Source: an uncultured Faecalibacterium sp.
GTDB lineage: Bacteria > Bacillota > Clostridia > Oscillospirales > Ruminococcaceae
Direction: 5' to 3'
NCBI GenBank assembly: GCA_934561485.1
Contig: CAKTGS010000021.1
Location: 1 to 25,765, forward strand
DNA length: 25,765 nucleotides
Each line of letters begins with the position of its first letter. Position 1 is the first letter of the stretch. The translations under genes and the position numbers were made by a program. The notes beneath the pieces are model-generated. The model was not told the DNA's origin. It saw only the letters and a list, made by a program, of their open reading frames with translations, and did no database searches. Below, piece after piece: positions 1 through 8,477 of the stretch.

Positions 1-1439
<1,439 letters not shown>

Positions 1440-1513
1440 AATGAAAACTCCTCTCGAAAGAACAAATCTTGTTTATGTGATGCTCAAATGTTGCTAAGCG
1501 GATGTTATATTGG

Positions 1514-1532
1514 AAAACTCCTGCGGGGTTTT
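1514..1532 (-). other. Stem-loop in the grpE-dnaK intergenic region
   Basis: AAAACTCC and GGGGTTTT (plus-strand order) form an 8-bp stem with one wobble pair and a 3-base loop, just after the grpE stop. No U-tract follows on the minus strand, so it is not a clear terminator. It could be an RNA-processing or stability element between the two reading frames. Confidence 0.45.
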
Positions 1533-1538
1533 GCACGG

Positions 1539-2162
1539 TTATTCGGCCACCACAACGGTCGCATGGCGGACGATCTTGTCGCCCAGCTTGTAACCCTTTT
1601 GGTAGACGGTGATCACGGTGCCGCTCTCCTGCCCATCCGGGGCGGGAACCTGCTGCACGGCGTTCATAAAGTTGGGATCAAAGGGCTTGCCCAGCGCCTC
1701 GATCTCCTCCACGTGGAGGGCATCCAGTGCCTTGGCGGCTTTGTCCAGAGTCATGAGCACGCCCTTTTTGTAGTTCTCATCGGTGGTGGGGGCGTTGGCC
1801 GCCATATCCAGCGTGTCCAGAATGGGAATGATCTGATTCACCGCAAAGGAAACGCCATCGTTGAACTTCTGATCGGCTTCGCGGGTGGAGCGCTTGCGGT
1901 AGTTTTCGTACTCCGCCGCCATGCGCAGCAGCTGATCTTTGGCCTGTGCGGCATTGGCTTCGGCGGTGTCCAGCTTTGCCTTGATGGCTTCCAGCTCACG
2001 GGCCTTTTTGTTGAACCAGCCACTGTCCTTTTTCTTGTCGTCCTTCGGCTCTTCTGCGGCAGGCTCCTGTACGGGGGCTGCCTGCTCTGCCGGTTCTTCG
2101 GGAGCGGTTTCGGGCTGCGGAGCTTCCTGCTCCGGGGCCGTCTTTTTGGTTTCTTCGCTCAT
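1539..2162 (-). CDS. grpE: Nucleotide exchange factor GrpE
   Basis: Cytosolic homodimer that releases ADP from DnaK. The 207-residue protein has an acidic, Glu/Pro/Ala-rich disordered N-terminus (about residues 1-50), a long charged helix expected to form the dimer coiled coil (AEYENYRKRSTREADQKF around residues 84-101), and the C-terminal beta domain with the family pattern GYKLGDKIVRHATVVVAE at the very end. Length is normal to slightly long because of the acidic tail. The ATG at 2162 overlaps the hrcA stop codon in an ATGA junction, implying translational coupling. It is followed after about 100 bp by dnaK. Identification is secure. Confidence 0.97.
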   Translation of the reverse strand: MSEETKKTAPEQEAPQPETAPEEPAEQAAPVQEPAAEEPKDDKKKDSGWFNKKARELEAIKAKLDTAEANAAQAKDQLLRMAAEYENYRKRSTREADQKFNDGVSFAVNQIIPILDTLDMAANAPTTDENYKKGVLMTLDKAAKALDALHVEEIEALGKPFDPNFMNAVQQVPAPDGQESGTVITVYQKGYKLGDKIVRHATVVVAE

Positions 2163-3232
2163 TCCAGATCCTCCTTATAGATCACAGTCCGCCGCGGTAC
2201 GGCAGCCTGCGGGGTGTCTTTTCGTTTGCCGCTCATGCCCTCGCCCAGCTGGTCTGCAAAGTAATGCAGCAGCGGCATCAGTTTCTGGAAGGGCATCCGG
2301 GTGGGGCCGATCAGGGCGATGCTGCCCCACAGGCCTCCGCCCACCAGGTACCGGTCGCTTACAATGCACAGGCCGGGGATCTGGGGTTCCAGGTCCTCGC
2401 CCAGCAGCACGCTTTCACTGCGGTCTGCCGGGGGTGCGATCAGCGCTGCGGCCTGTTCCTCATCGTTCAGCAAAGTCAGGATGTCGCCCACCTTGCCGTC
2501 CAGCTGGGGCCAGTCCAGCAGGTACTGCTCACCGCCCAGAAAGACGTGGGGCTTGACCGAATCCTGCAGGATGGCAGCCGCTGCGCTGATCACCGGCACA
2601 AGCTCCGGGTCGATCTGGCTGCACAGCTCTGCCAGCATCCGGGCGGACAGGTCCACCGGTGCCACAAAGGTCAGGTTGCGGTTCAGCAGCGCGGCAAGGG
2701 CTGCTGCATTCTCGCGGGAAAAGCCGGTGCGTACCCGCGCCACACGGGTGCGCACATAACCGGCGGTGGTCACCGCCAGCACGGCCGCAGCGCTGCGGCC
2801 CACCTGCACCACCTCGTAATGGGCGATGCACAGGTCCTCGGCGCAGGGGGTGCTCACGGCGGCGGTGCAGCCGCTGATGGCGGCCAGCGCCTTGGCGGCA
2901 CCTGCCGCCAGCTTTTCCGGCTCGTGGTCCAGGCTGGCGAACACCGCATCCACACGGGCACGGGTCACACGGTCCAGCGGCTGGTCGTCCGTGAGCAGGT
3001 TATCCAGATAATAACGGTAGCCTTTGGCGCTGGGCACGCGGCCCGCGCTGGTGTGGGGCTGCTCCAGCAGGCCCAGCTTTGTCAGCGCTGCCATCTCATT
3101 GCGAAGCGTTGCACTGGACACTGCCATGTCAAAGTAGTTGGCCAGTACGCTGCTGCCCACAGGCTCCCCTTCAAGGCCATAAAGCGCCACGATCGCCTGC
3201 AAGACTCGCTGCTTGCGTGCATCCATCGTCAT
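2159..3232 (-). CDS. hrcA: Heat-inducible transcription repressor HrcA
   Basis: Repressor of class I heat-shock genes; it binds CIRCE operators and depends on GroEL for activity. The 357-residue protein has the N-terminal winged helix (MDARKQRVLQAIVALYGLEG then PVGSSVLANYF and SSATLRNEMAALTKLGLLEQ), the family motif PHTSAGRVPSAKGYRYYLD, a GAF-like central domain and the C-terminal segment ending around GVGGLWGSIALIGPTRMPF-type sequence. I chose the ATG at 3232 because an AGGAGG lies 8 bases upstream; the next ATG two codons later would be too far from it. A perfect CIRCE sits 34 bp upstream, so the gene is autoregulated. Its stop overlaps the grpE start by 4 bp. Confidence 0.97.
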   Translation of the reverse strand: MTMDARKQRVLQAIVALYGLEGEPVGSSVLANYFDMAVSSATLRNEMAALTKLGLLEQPHTSAGRVPSAKGYRYYLDNLLTDDQPLDRVTRARVDAVFASLDHEPEKLAAGAAKALAAISGCTAAVSTPCAEDLCIAHYEVVQVGRSAAAVLAVTTAGYVRTRVARVRTGFSRENAAALAALLNRNLTFVAPVDLSARMLAELCSQIDPELVPVISAAAAILQDSVKPHVFLGGEQYLLDWPQLDGKVGDILTLLNDEEQAAALIAPPADRSESVLLGEDLEPQIPGLCIVSDRYLVGGGLWGSIALIGPTRMPFQKLMPLLHYFADQLGEGMSGKRKDTPQAAVPRRTVIYKEDLE

Positions 3233-3265
3233 AGCGCCTGCCTCCTTTTGCTTTCGCTTGGTTGT

Positions 3266-3292
3266 TTAGCACTCTTTGTTCCTGAGTGCTAA
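3266..3292 (-). promoter_or_regulatory. CIRCE operator (HrcA binding site)
   Basis: The sequence TTAGCACTC-N9-GAGTGCTAA matches the established CIRCE consensus at every arm position. It lies between the hrcA promoter and start codon, covering the expected transcription start, so bound HrcA would block initiation of hrcA-grpE-dnaK. Confidence 0.98.
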
Positions 3293-3296
3293 GACC

Positions 3297-3324
3297 ATTA
3301 TAATCGTTTTTGCCCTGCTGTCAA
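3297..3324 (-). promoter_or_regulatory. Sigma-A promoter of hrcA-grpE-dnaK
   Basis: On the minus strand a perfect -35 TTGACA (3324-3319) and a perfect -10 TATAAT (3302-3297) are separated by 16 bp. Initiation is expected near 3290, inside the CIRCE, consistent with HrcA repression. Confidence 0.9.
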
Positions 3325-3382
3325 GCCCTTTGCAAAAATGTTTATAAAGATTCATAATTCTGTCATAAAGGAGGTTTCCCCC

Positions 3383-3481
3383 GTGAAAAAGCAGTTCCGA
3401 AACGCCCGCAGGCGTTTCGGAACTGCCAATAAAAATATTCTTTCCGCTATTTATGCGCAAAGCAGCGCGGCGCGCATTTAA
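3383..3481 (+). CDS. Possible 32-residue small ORF (speculative)
   Basis: A GTG-initiated frame encodes a basic peptide beginning MKKQFRNARRRFGTANKNIL and ending at TAA. It has an AAAGGAGG ribosome-binding site (3367-3374) 8 bases upstream and a possible promoter TTGCAA-17-CATAAT (3330-3358). Against it: the frame runs through the perfect inverted repeat that serves as terminator for the opposite-strand gene, and I recognise no family. It could be chance. Confidence 0.25.
   Translation: MKKQFRNARRRFGTANKNILSAIYAQSSAARI
3386..3426 (-). terminator. Rho-independent terminator after spoVT
   Basis: A perfect 16-bp inverted repeat (GCAGTTCCGAAACGCC at 3391-3406, complement at 3411-3426) with a 4-base loop is followed on the minus strand by TTTTT (3390-3386). 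It separates the SpoVT-like gene from the hrcA promoter. On the plus strand no T-run follows. Confidence 0.93.
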
Positions 3482-3493
3482 AATCGTCCCGCC

Positions 3494-4036
3494 TTACTCC
3501 TCCATCTGCTTTGCCAGAAATGCCGCCGCCACGCCCACGGCTTTCAGCTGGGCGGGGTCCGGCACGGCATTGCGCTCCTCCGTGAGCAGACCCACCGCGC
3601 CGGTCACATCCCCCGCCGCAATGATGGGCGCGGCACACAGCACCGCCCGGGGCGCACCTTCGCAGGGCAGGATCACACGGTCCGGGTCGCCGGAGTTCTC
3701 GTAGGGCTTGCGGGCATCCATGAGCTTTTCCAGCGGCTGGCTCACACTGCGGTCTGCCAGCTCCCGCCGCCCGGTGCCGCTGGCGGCCAGAATGTGGTCC
3801 CGGTCCGCCACAAAGGCGGTCAGCCCAAAACTGCGGCTCAGCACCTCGGTGTACTGGGCGGCCACTCCGCTCATCTCCCCGATGGGCGAATACTTTTTAA
3901 AGATCACCTCGCCGTCCCCGGTGGTAAAGATCTCCAGCGGGTCTCCCCGGCGGATGCGCTGGGTGCGGCGGATCTCTTTGGGGATCACCACGCGGCCCAG
4001 CTCATCAATGCGGCGAACGATTCCGGTTGCTTTCAT
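3494..4036 (-). CDS. spoVT: SpoVT-type transcriptional regulator (AbrB N-terminus, GAF-like C-terminus)
   Basis: DNA-binding transition-state regulator of the AbrB/SpoVT family. The 180-residue product starts MKATGIVRRIDELGRVVIPK and continues EIRRTQRIRRGDPLEIF, the swapped-hairpin AbrB DNA-binding domain (about residues 1-50); a GAF-like ligand domain follows (about 55-178). B. subtilis SpoVT is 178 residues with the same layout. The start at 4036 is preferred over an ATG two codons upstream because AGGAGG is 8 bases before it but only 2 bases before the other. In spore-formers SpoVT tunes forespore (sigma-G) genes; if this lineage does not sporulate, the target is unknown. It is a single-gene unit with its own terminator. 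Confidence 0.9.
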   Translation of the reverse strand: MKATGIVRRIDELGRVVIPKEIRRTQRIRRGDPLEIFTTGDGEVIFKKYSPIGEMSGVAAQYTEVLSRSFGLTAFVADRDHILAASGTGRRELADRSVSQPLEKLMDARKPYENSGDPDRVILPCEGAPRAVLCAAPIIAAGDVTGAVGLLTEERNAVPDPAQLKAVGVAAAFLAKQMEE

Positions 4037-4082
4037 CTGCATTTCCTCCTTGCGGGTGCTTCCTTGCAATTGGCGATATCTC

Positions 4083-4111
4083 TAGTATCTGTCAATCAGG
4101 GGAATTTATAC
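4083..4111 (-). promoter_or_regulatory. Candidate sigma-G-like promoter of spoVT
   Basis: On the minus strand GTATA (4111-4107), 17 bp, then GATACTA (4089-4083) resembles the forespore sigma-G consensus GHATR-N17/18-CATWHTA with one mismatch. A TTGACA (4095-4090) is also present, but no matching -10 lies 16-18 bp after it. The assignment rests on motif similarity only. Confidence 0.35.
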
Positions 4112-4150
4112 CGGCGCCTTTGCGCACAGACTTCTTTGCCGCCTTTTCTG

Positions 4151-4179
4151 TATACAAGCACGGGGGCTTATGCTATAAT
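4151..4179 (+). promoter_or_regulatory. Upstream candidate promoter (extended -10)
   Basis: TATACA (4151-4156), 17 bp, then TATAAT (4174-4179) preceded by TGC, an extended -10. It would give a roughly 100-base leader for the flavoprotein gene, in tandem with the nearer promoter. Confidence 0.5.
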
Positions 4180-4227
4180 AAGTTTTTCCTGCGCAGAGCC
4201 TGTTCCCAGATTGCGGAAAAAGCCATA

Positions 4228-4256
4228 TTGAAATGCTCTGCCCTACACGTTATAAT
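4228..4256 (+). promoter_or_regulatory. Promoter of the BaiN-type flavoprotein gene
   Basis: TTGAAA (4228-4233), a 17-bp spacer and a perfect TATAAT (4251-4256) lie about 30 bp before the ATG at 4286. This is the best sigma-A match for this gene. Confidence 0.75.
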
Positions 4257-4285
4257 AATCCATAGCAAAGAAAGGCAGGCTTTTC

Positions 4286-5560
4286 ATGGCAAACATCCTC
4301 ATTCTGGGCGGCGGCGCAGCCGGTCTGGCTGCCGCTCTGGCCGCAGCCCAGGCCAACCCCGCTGCCCGCATCACGGTGCTGGAACGCAGCCCCCGGGTGG
4401 GCAAAAAGCTGCTGGCCACCGGCAATGGCCGCTGCAACCTGGACAACGAAACCCTTGCCCCGGAGGGCTATTCCTCCGCCAGCCGCCCGGCGCTGGACCG
4501 GCTGCTGCACACCGTGAACGCCGCCGACCCGCTGGGCTGGTTCCGGCAGCTGGGCCTTTACACCCGCACCGATGAAACGGGCCGGGTGTACCCCTACTCC
4601 AACCAGGCGGCAGACGTGCTGGCCCTGCTGGAACGCCACCTGGCCCGCCGCGGCGTGACCCTGCGCACCGGCTGCACCGTGCAGACCCTGAGCCAGAGCC
4701 GGGGCGGCTATGTGGTGCTGTTTGCCAATGCAGACGGCGCAGACGAAAGCCTGCGGGCCGATGCCGTGATCTGCGCGCTGGGCGGCAGCGCCGGGCCGCA
4801 GTTTGGCACCGATGGCTTTGGCCCGCGGTTTGCCGCCCAATGCGGCGGCGCGCTGGCCCCGCTCTATCCCTGCCTGACGGCCCTGCAGTGCGCCAGGCCC
4901 GACAAAACGCTGGCCGGCATCCGCGCCAAGGCCCGCACCGCCCTGTGGGATGGCCGCACCCTTCTGGCCGAGGACCGGGGCGAGGTGCAGTTTACCGACT
5001 ATGGCCTGTCCGGCATCTGCATCATGGACCTGACCCGCTGGCTGACCCCCGCCGTGAAACATCCCGCCGTGGAGCTGGACCTCTTCCCGGAAGCAGCCGA
5101 GCCGGAGCTTGCCGCGCTGTTTGCCGCCCGGGTGCCGCTGCTGCCGGGGGCTGCCCCGGCAGATTTCTGGCTGGGCCTGCTGAATGCAAAGCTTGGCCGT
5201 GCCCTGTGGCGGGCCGCCAGCCTGCCGGACACCGATGTGCACTGCCTGGCCGCCCCGCAGTGGCAGGCCCTGGCCCGCACCGCCAAGCACTGGCGCTTTG
5301 AGGGCCTGACCCCCTGCGGCTGGAAGCAGGCGCAGGTCACCGGCGGCGGCCTGGCCCTGACCGAGCTGGAACCGGATTTCCAGTTCAAGGGCTGTCCGGG
5401 CCTTTATTTTGTGGGCGAAACGCTGGACTGCACTGGCCGCTGCGGCGGTTACAACCTGCACTGGGCCTTTGGCAGCGGCCTGGCCGCCGGGCGCAGCGCC
5501 GCCGGGCGCAGCGCCGCCAGCCTGCAGCGGCCCGCACCACACCCGAAAAAGAAACGTTGA
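4286..5560 (+). CDS. BaiN/RdsA-family NAD(P)/FAD-dependent oxidoreductase (HI0933-like)
   Basis: Flavoprotein of the HI0933/BaiN family, often annotated as aminoacetone oxidase or bile-acid/reductive oxidoreductase; the substrate cannot be told from sequence. The 424-residue protein begins with a Rossmann motif ILGGGAAGLAAALAA (about 6-20) and the family signature GKKLLATGNGRCN (39-51). The C-terminal FAD motif is LYFVGETLDCTGRCGGYNLH followed by WAFGSGLAAGR. Family members are about 400-420 residues, so it is full length. A short Ala/Arg/Ser-rich tail follows the last FAD motif. The ATG at 4286 has AAAGG 10 bases upstream and a good promoter. It is monocistronic, ending at a terminator 10 bp after the stop. 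Confidence 0.9.
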   Translation: MANILILGGGAAGLAAALAAAQANPAARITVLERSPRVGKKLLATGNGRCNLDNETLAPEGYSSASRPALDRLLHTVNAADPLGWFRQLGLYTRTDETGRVYPYSNQAADVLALLERHLARRGVTLRTGCTVQTLSQSRGGYVVLFANADGADESLRADAVICALGGSAGPQFGTDGFGPRFAAQCGGALAPLYPCLTALQCARPDKTLAGIRAKARTALWDGRTLLAEDRGEVQFTDYGLSGICIMDLTRWLTPAVKHPAVELDLFPEAAEPELAALFAARVPLLPGAAPADFWLGLLNAKLGRALWRAASLPDTDVHCLAAPQWQALARTAKHWRFEGLTPCGWKQAQVTGGGLALTELEPDFQFKGCPGLYFVGETLDCTGRCGGYNLHWAFGSGLAAGRSAAGRSAASLQRPAPHPKKKR

Positions 5561-5569
5561 GCAAAAGAA

Positions 5570-5604
5570 CAAGCCGGAGCGTCAACCGCTCCGGCTTGGT
5601 TTTT
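5570..5604 (+). terminator. Bidirectional terminator between convergent genes
   Basis: CAAGCCGGAGCG (5570-5581) and its perfect complement (5587-5598) flank a 5-base loop and are followed by GTTTTT. On the minus strand a shorter T-rich stretch (TTCTTTT) follows, so it can also serve the symporter gene ending at 5614. Confidence 0.92.
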
Positions 5605-5613
5605 ACTGTTCGG

Positions 5614-7113
5614 TTATTGCTCGGCCTGTTCCGCTGCAGCCTCGGCTTCTTCCTCTTTTTGGTACTCTTCAAAGGCGGACCACATGGGTTCGATGTTCTC
5701 TCCGCGCACACGGCGGGCAAAGTAGTTTTTGGTAATGGCCACCACCGTGCCGGACAGTGCCAGCACACCGATCAGGTTGGGGATCATCATCAGGCCGTTG
5801 AAGGTGTCGGACAGATCCCATGCAAGGCCCAGCTTCATGGTGGCGCCCACCACCGTCATGCACACAAACACCACCTTGTAAATGCGGCTGCCTGCGGTGC
5901 CGAACAGATATTCCACGGCTTTGGTGCCGTAGTGGCTCCAGCCCAGGGTCGTAGAATAAGCAAACAGCAGAATGGAAAGGGCAATAAACTTGGGGCCAAA
6001 GCTGCCAAAAGCGGCGGTAAAAGCCTGGCCCACCAGGGCATTGTCCTGCACACCGGTCAGCACAGCGCCGCTCTGCAGGTCTACCACACCGGTGGTCAGA
6101 ATGACCAGCGCCGTCAGGGTACAGACCACAATGGTATCGGCGAACACCTCAAACACGCCCCACATGCCCTGATGCACCGGCTCCTTGACGTTGGAAGCCG
6201 CGTTGACCATAACAGCCGAGCCAAGGCCGGCTTCGTTGGAAAAAGCGCCACGCTTGAAGCCCCAGGTAATGGCCCGGCTGATGCCATAGCCCAGCGCACC
6301 GCCGCCGGCCGCGTTCAGGTTGAAGGCGCCCTTGAAAATGGCCCCGAAGGCTGCCGGGATGTTGCCTGCGTGCATCACCACGATGATCAACGCACCGGCA
6401 ATGTAGAACAGCGCCATGAGCGGCACCAGCTTTTCGGTGACCGCCGCCACCCGCTTCAGGCCGCCGATGACGATCAGCGCCGTGACCACCATCAGGGCCA
6501 GACCGGTCACAAAGTTCGGCACGCCAAAAGCCGCGTTCATGTTGCCCGCAATGGAGTTGATCTGGCTCATGTTGCCAATGCCGAAACTTGCCAGAATGCA
6601 GAAGCAGGCAAACAGCACCGCCAGCACTTTGCCCAGCTGTCTGCAGCCCTTTTTGGCCCCCAGACCATCGGTCAGGTAGTACATGGCACCGCCGCTCCAC
6701 TCGCCTTTTTCGTTTTTGCGGCGGTAGTACACGCCCAGCACGTTTTCGGAAAAGCTGGTCATCATGCCAAGCAGCGCCATGACCCACATCCAGAAGATGG
6801 CTCCCGGCCCGCCGGAAACAATGGCCGTGGCCACACCCACGATGTTGCCGGTGCCGATGGTGCCCGCCAGCGCCGTGCACATGCTCTGAAACTGGCTGAT
6901 GGCCATATCCTCTTTGCTGGTGTGGGCGGTGATATCCTTATTGGTAAAAATGGCCCCGATGGTATGCCGGAGCCAGTAGCCCATGCGCCGGAACTGGAAA
7001 AAGCCGGTGCGGGCACTCATCCACAGGCCCGTGCAGAACAGCAGTGCCAGGCCGAACGGCCCCCACACCACCCCATTGACTGCATTGTTGACGTTCGTAA
7101 TGATCTCCACCAT
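5614..7113 (-). CDS. Sodium:alanine/glycine symporter (AGCS family)
   Basis: Inner-membrane sodium-coupled importer of alanine and/or glycine. The 499-residue protein has the AGCS features: N-terminal MVEIITNVNNAVNGVVWGP, then FFQFRRMGYWLRHTIGAIF, the family signature stretch FQSMCTALAGTIGTGNIVGV (about 94-113), and later KRGAFSNEAGLGSAVMVNAA with a conserved membrane helix pattern; about ten hydrophobic segments and a Glu/Ala-rich tail. I chose the ATG at 7113, which has GAGGGGG about 8-13 bases upstream, because the reading frame open further upstream covers the riboswitch and terminator. The glycine riboswitch in its leader argues that glycine is a substrate. It stands alone and converges on the flavoprotein gene. 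Confidence 0.93.
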   Translation of the reverse strand: MVEIITNVNNAVNGVVWGPFGLALLFCTGLWMSARTGFFQFRRMGYWLRHTIGAIFTNKDITAHTSKEDMAISQFQSMCTALAGTIGTGNIVGVATAIVSGGPGAIFWMWVMALLGMMTSFSENVLGVYYRRKNEKGEWSGGAMYYLTDGLGAKKGCRQLGKVLAVLFACFCILASFGIGNMSQINSIAGNMNAAFGVPNFVTGLALMVVTALIVIGGLKRVAAVTEKLVPLMALFYIAGALIIVVMHAGNIPAAFGAIFKGAFNLNAAGGGALGYGISRAITWGFKRGAFSNEAGLGSAVMVNAASNVKEPVHQGMWGVFEVFADTIVVCTLTALVILTTGVVDLQSGAVLTGVQDNALVGQAFTAAFGSFGPKFIALSILLFAYSTTLGWSHYGTKAVEYLFGTAGSRIYKVVFVCMTVVGATMKLGLAWDLSDTFNGLMMIPNLIGVLALSGTVVAITKNYFARRVRGENIEPMWSAFEEYQKEEEAEAAAEQAEQ

Positions 7114-7137
7114 GCCGCTTTCCCCCTCGTATCCAAC

Positions 7138-7171
7138 AAAAACGGGCAGAACCCGCCAAAGGCTCTGCCCG
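7138..7171 (-). terminator. Intrinsic terminator of the riboswitch expression platform
   Basis: On the minus strand CGGGCAGA (7171-7164) pairs with TCTGCCCG (7150-7143) and is followed by TTTTT (7142-7138), 25 bp before the symporter start codon. Its place between the aptamer and the start codon marks it as the regulated terminator. Confidence 0.88.
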
Positions 7172-7234
7172 CAAAAAAACAGCACTTGCATTCCGCGCAC
7201 CGGCATTTTCCCCAGCCAGTGCACCGCAGACGAC

Positions 7235-7321
7235 GCTCTGTCCTTTTGCCTGAGAGACTCGGCCGCCTTGTTGCAGCCTTCCACCTTCGGCACCCGCCTT
7301 GTGCGGGTTTCTCCAGAGTGC
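7235..7321 (-). ncRNA. Glycine riboswitch (single aptamer)
   Basis: The minus strand reads CTCTGGAGA ... GCCGAAGG ... CTCTCAGGCAAAAGGACAGAG, the conserved core and P1 strands of the glycine (gcvT-type) aptamer. P1 is formed by CTCTG (7318-7314) with CAGAG (7240-7236), and a GC-rich hairpin ACCCGC/GCGGGT lies within. Only one full aptamer is visible, so it is a singlet form. Located before a terminator and an AGCS symporter, it should make import respond to glycine. Confidence 0.93.
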
Positions 7322-7387
7322 AGGGCGCAAGGGCCGCCGCACATCGTTTCAGTTCGCTTATCATGCACAATTGTGCGCGATAGAAAG

Positions 7388-7416
7388 ACTATATCATATT
7401 TTGCCCGGCGATGCAA
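7388..7416 (-). promoter_or_regulatory. Candidate promoter of riboswitch-symporter transcript
   Basis: Minus-strand TTGCAT (7416-7411), 17 bp, then TATAGT (7393-7388). The -10 differs from consensus at one base; the -35 is weak. Initiation near 7381 would place the whole aptamer in the leader. Confidence 0.5.
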
Positions 7417-7556
7417 GCCCCTGCTGCTACCGTATGCGCAGGTTTCATCTTTGATGCCGGGAGCCGAATTTTGTTTTGGTATGACTTTTTTGGCGTCCTG
7501 CGTGCATAGACCGGCCCTTTCCGGCCCACACTCTGCCTGAAAGGCAGGGATGCAGT

Positions 7557-8477
7557 GTGCACAACAGGCACAAAGGGTGGAACCCGTTCTGGGCGGCGCT
7601 GGGGGCCGCGCTTCTGGTGCTGCTGCCGCTGGTGGGCGGCACGGTGCTGCTGTCCCGCCAGCAGCTGCGCACCCAGCTGCGACAGGCCGCTCGAAGCGAG
7701 CGGAGCATTCCGGTGCAGCTGCCCCAGACCACCGACCGCCTGACCCTGCTGCTGTGCACGGCGGGCGGCCAGCCGGGCTTTGTGCTGCTTTACCTGAACG
7801 CCGAGCAGAACCTGCTGCACCTGCTGGTTCTGCCCGCAGAGCTTTCGGTCACCTTTGCCGAGCAGCCCACCGCGCTGGCACAGTGCTACGCGGCCGCCGG
7901 CCCGGCCCGCTGCCGTGAGGCGCTGACCGAGACCCTTGCCCTGCCGGAGGACACCCGCTATCTGGCCCTCTCCGCGCCCGTTCTGGAGCAGCTTGCTGCC
8001 CGGTACGGGCCGGTGCGGGTGGGGCTTTCGGGTGCCATGACGGAAGCGGAACTGGCCCGGTATGGCCGCACCGGGGCGGTGCAGGGCATTTCCTCTGCCG
8101 ATGCCCACGCTCTGCTCACCGCATTGGATGCAGACGGCACCGTGCCGCCCGCCCATCGGGCCGCTGCCCGGGGCGCGGTGTGGGATGCATTTTTTCGGCA
8201 GAATCTGGACCTGCTGCCCGCCACCCTGCCGGACGCCCTGCGCGGGGTCAGTTCCGCCCTGCTCACCGACCTGACCGCTCTGGACTACACCGCCCTGGAG
8301 CGCACGCTGGAATTTCTGGCCAACAACAGCGCCGTGGTGGAGACCCAGGCTCTGCCCGGCGCATGGGACGCCGTTGCCGGGCGTTACACCGCCACGGATG
8401 CTTCCCGCGCGGCGATGCAGACCTTTTTCAATGTTTCCCCCACCGAGGAGCAGGCCTCGTCCCGCAGGGAGCCGTAA
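7557..8477 (+). CDS. Divergent LCP-like (LytR-CpsA-Psr) membrane-anchored protein
   Basis: Probably an extracytoplasmic protein held by one N-terminal membrane segment (about residues 11-32, FWAALGAALLVLLPLVGG). The rest resembles a much-diverged LytR-CpsA-Psr domain: the strand pattern RLTLLLCTAGGQPGFVLLYL then LLHLLVLPAELSV mirrors the usual start and SIPRDT region, and AVQGISSADAHALL the later region. The conserved arginines of active LCP phosphotransferases are not evident, so transfer of wall polymers is doubtful. The start is GTG at 7557, with AGGCAGGG about 8 bases upstream. At 306 residues it is about LCP size. Its last 94 bp overlap the end of the opposite-strand MocR gene. Family assignment is tentative. 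Confidence 0.55.
   Translation: MHNRHKGWNPFWAALGAALLVLLPLVGGTVLLSRQQLRTQLRQAARSERSIPVQLPQTTDRLTLLLCTAGGQPGFVLLYLNAEQNLLHLLVLPAELSVTFAEQPTALAQCYAAAGPARCREALTETLALPEDTRYLALSAPVLEQLAARYGPVRVGLSGAMTEAELARYGRTGAVQGISSADAHALLTALDADGTVPPAHRAAARGAVWDAFFRQNLDLLPATLPDALRGVSSALLTDLTALDYTALERTLEFLANNSAVVETQALPGAWDAVAGRYTATDASRAAMQTFFNVSPTEEQASSRREP

Larger units (their letters stand above)
7114..7556. other. Divergent intergenic region carrying the symporter leader
   Basis: About 440 bp without a protein gene. It holds the symporter leader with riboswitch and terminator and its likely promoter. On the plus strand, just before the LCP-like gene, a small hairpin CTGCCT-GAA-AGGCAG (7533-7547) overlaps the ribosome-binding site. 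No clear plus-strand -35/-10 pair was found; an extended -10 TGGTATGAC (7477-7485) is the best candidate. Confidence 0.7.

Noticed and set aside
4090..4095. TTGACA upstream of spoVT as a sigma-A -35
   Set aside because: No acceptable -10 lies 16-18 bp downstream, so the sigma-G-like pair in the same stretch was preferred, with low confidence.
4250..5572. 440-codon open frame opposite the flavoprotein
   Set aside because: It is antisense to a well-supported FAD-dependent enzyme with promoter and terminator on the plus strand.
5557..7383. 608-codon open frame opposite the symporter
   Set aside because: It is antisense to a clear AGCS gene and its riboswitch, and it is Gln/His-rich, as expected for the antisense of hydrophobic coding sequence.
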